Source: Lachnospiraceae bacterium
Lineage (GTDB): Bacteria > Bacillota > Clostridia > Lachnospirales > Anaerotignaceae
Direction of reading: 5' to 3'
DNA: 5,325 nt
NCBI GenBank assembly: GCA_028695945.1
Contig: JAQVIB010000150.1
Span: 1-5,325, forward strand
Of this stretch, positions 4,068-5,325 are shown piece by piece (position 1 is the first letter of the stretch; every line of letters starts with the position of its first letter). The notes under the pieces were generated by a model. The model was not told the DNA's origin. It was given only the letters and a program-made list of their open reading frames with translations, and searched no databases. Both the position numbers and the translations under genes were made by a program.

Positions 4068-4088
4068 AACCTTTGCCACGTTTGTCAA
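4061..4088 (-). promoter_or_regulatory. Consensus promoter of the AraC gene
   Basis: On the minus strand TTGACA (4088-4083) and TATAAT (4066-4061) are both perfect consensus boxes, separated by 16 bp. Transcription should start near 4054, giving a leader of about 80 nt that contains the terminator-like hairpin. Confidence 0.8.
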
Positions 4089-4135
4089 GTGTGTTTATAA
4101 AATTTTAGGTTGGTTTATATTTCTTACACCATTAA

Positions 4136-5325
4136 TTAATACTCACTTTCAACTTTCATATTTTGGCTTGCAACAACCATATCCATAAATCCTTTTTCTT
4201 CACCGTTAATTAAATCCATATCAACAGGTTCAAAGGGTCTTGCTTTCATAACAAAGCATACCCAAACTGTGGAATATGCAACCAATATTACCATAAGAAG
4301 TGCAAAAATTTCAAATATTTTAATTCTTGTATCTCCAGAGGATATGTTCCAAATCATATAAACATTACCCATTAAGCCAATAATTTGTGGTATGCCAGAA
4401 AACATTAATTTTTTGTTTCTTGGTGCATTTGGGTATCTTTTTCTTAAAATAAGTACCGTTAAATGAATCATACAATATGTTACAAGCCAGAAGCAAGAAG
4501 CGGCAAGTATAATTAATATAATACCTTGTGAGTTTGCAATATCCGAAATTAATAATGCTCCGTCACATATACCCATCATCATTAATCCATAAACGGCGGC
4601 ATTATGTTTATTTGTTTTAGCAAATATCTTTGGAAGCATTCCTTCTTGTGCCATACCTTCCAATATTTTGGAGGTTGAAACGTAAACAGTATTCATTGTG
4701 CTTACAGCGGCTAAAATTGTAACAAAGCCCATCCAATACTTTCCGAAATTGCCTAAAAGATTATAAGCATAGGTCATATGTGGTGTTCCCGAAGGGTCTG
4801 CCGCCAAAATGTCTAAAGACACATATTTTGTCATACCATAGCCAAGAAGTGCTTGCACAACAAATAACAATACAAGACCAATAATCATAGCCAGCAAAAC
4901 ATCTTTCTTAGGATTTTTCATATCTTTTGCAACAGGAATAACAAATTCAACGCCAATATAAAGCCAAAAGGCGATGGCAGCTAAGGTCATTACATTTGCA
5001 GGCCCTTGCACAGCGGGAGCAACTTGCTCTGATGCAGAAATAACTTCACCTGTTCCTAAACCAAATGCACCTAAAAAGCCTAAAATTATCATAGAACCTA
5101 TAAGCAATACAACAACTATATTTTGAAATTTTGCAAACAATTCTACACCAAAACAGTTTACAACGAAAAACAAAATTAAAATTCCAATGGAAATTATTCG
5201 TGTATCCACTGACTGGAAAAATAATTGCTTTAATACAGTTCCGCTCATTGCAAGCTCTGCTGTTGAGGCTAGAATCATGGTTATTACATATGCGGAAATA
5301 TTTCCCACCATAGAGGGCAGCGGCC
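4136..5325 (-). CDS. APC-family amino acid permease, partial (5' end outside window)
   Basis: The frame stays open to the right edge. ATG 5311 is internal: it lies inside a transmembrane helix, has no ribosome binding site and follows more coding sequence. Counting from that Met, hydrophobic helices lie at about 39-56, 64-85, 108-128, 138-160, 193-212, 240-256, 263-289, 305-324 and 333-355, plus the end of one at 1-13. Family signatures are G-V-E-F-V-I-P-V-A-K-D-M-K-N-P-K-K-D-V (120-138), the broken helix and KNP loop of APC transporters, and SKILEGMAQEGMLPKIFAKTNK (214-235), the usual segment before the late helices. It imports or exchanges amino acids or related amines across the cytoplasmic membrane; the substrate cannot be read from sequence. 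The acidic tail (about 360-391) is cytoplasmic. The AraC gene lies downstream in the same direction. Family call sure; substrate unknown. Confidence 0.9.
   Translation of the reverse strand, partial: PLPSMVGNISAYVITMILASTAELAMSGTVLKQLFFQSVDTRIISIGILILFFVVNCFGVELFAKFQNIVVVLLIGSMIILGFLGAFGLGTGEVISASEQVAPAVQGPANVMTLAAIAFWLYIGVEFVIPVAKDMKNPKKDVLLAMIIGLVLLFVVQALLGYGMTKYVSLDILAADPSGTPHMTYAYNLLGNFGKYWMGFVTILAAVSTMNTVYVSTSKILEGMAQEGMLPKIFAKTNKHNAAVYGLMMMGICDGALLISDIANSQGIILIILAASCFWLVTYCMIHLTVLILRKRYPNAPRNKKLMFSGIPQIIGLMGNVYMIWNISSGDTRIKIFEIFALLMVILVAYSTVWVCFVMKARPFEPVDMDLINGEEKGFMDMVVASQNMKVESEY

Noticed and set aside
4098..4107. TAAAATTTTA palindrome as a terminator for the permease gene.
   Set aside because: It has no loop or G-C stem and no T-tract on the minus strand; it is a simple AT palindrome. 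The first credible terminator after the permease is at 4006-4036.
5309..5311. ATG at 5311 as the start of the APC permease.
   Set aside because: The upstream codons remain open and coding-like to the window edge, there is no Shine-Dalgarno, and the family has further helices before this point. The gene is partial.

Overview
The window looks like chromosomal DNA from a low-GC, probably anaerobic Firmicute (class Clostridia). Support comes from the AT-rich sequence, AGGAGG-type ribosome binding sites, near-consensus sigma-A promoters, intrinsic terminators with T-tracts, and the protein families present: a DUF5320-like Gly/Arg protein, a flavoredoxin-like flavin reductase and a DUF2798 membrane protein. 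The genus cannot be fixed. I see no tRNA, rRNA, CRISPR array, insertion sequence or phage gene.

Layout, left to right. (1) 1-1159, plus strand: the 3' part of a gene for a protein with MORN-like 'FYExGxIKSL' repeats and a Cys-rich tail, then an unrecognised 131-residue protein, closed by an intrinsic terminator. (2) 1192-1740: a DUF5320-like small protein behind a strong promoter embedded in a long inverted repeat, followed by an AT-rich gap with weak hairpins. (3) 1811-2357: a flavin reductase-like protein that seems to lack its usual C-terminal segment. (4) 2391-2999: a strong extended -10 promoter overlapped by two dyads, a long 5'-UTR hairpin touching the Shine-Dalgarno, and a DUF2798 membrane protein. 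(5) 3007-3163: a second strong plus-strand promoter that drives no visible protein but leads through three predicted hairpins into a terminator, a candidate ~110-nt small RNA. (6) 3162-5325, minus strand: an AraC-family regulator, and upstream of it in the same direction the 3' part of an APC-family amino acid permease gene that runs off the right edge.

How they may work together. The permease and AraC genes are co-directional, and the regulator plausibly controls the permease or another nearby gene. The regulator has its own consensus promoter (TTGACA-16-TATAAT). Between that promoter and its ATG lies a perfect 11-bp hairpin followed by seven T, which reads as an intrinsic terminator in the leader and could attenuate the regulator. 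The plus-strand genes appear to be separate short transcription units, most with their own promoter-proximal dyad, which suggests several dedicated regulators rather than one large operon. The regulatory DNA between the genes is the most interesting part of the window.
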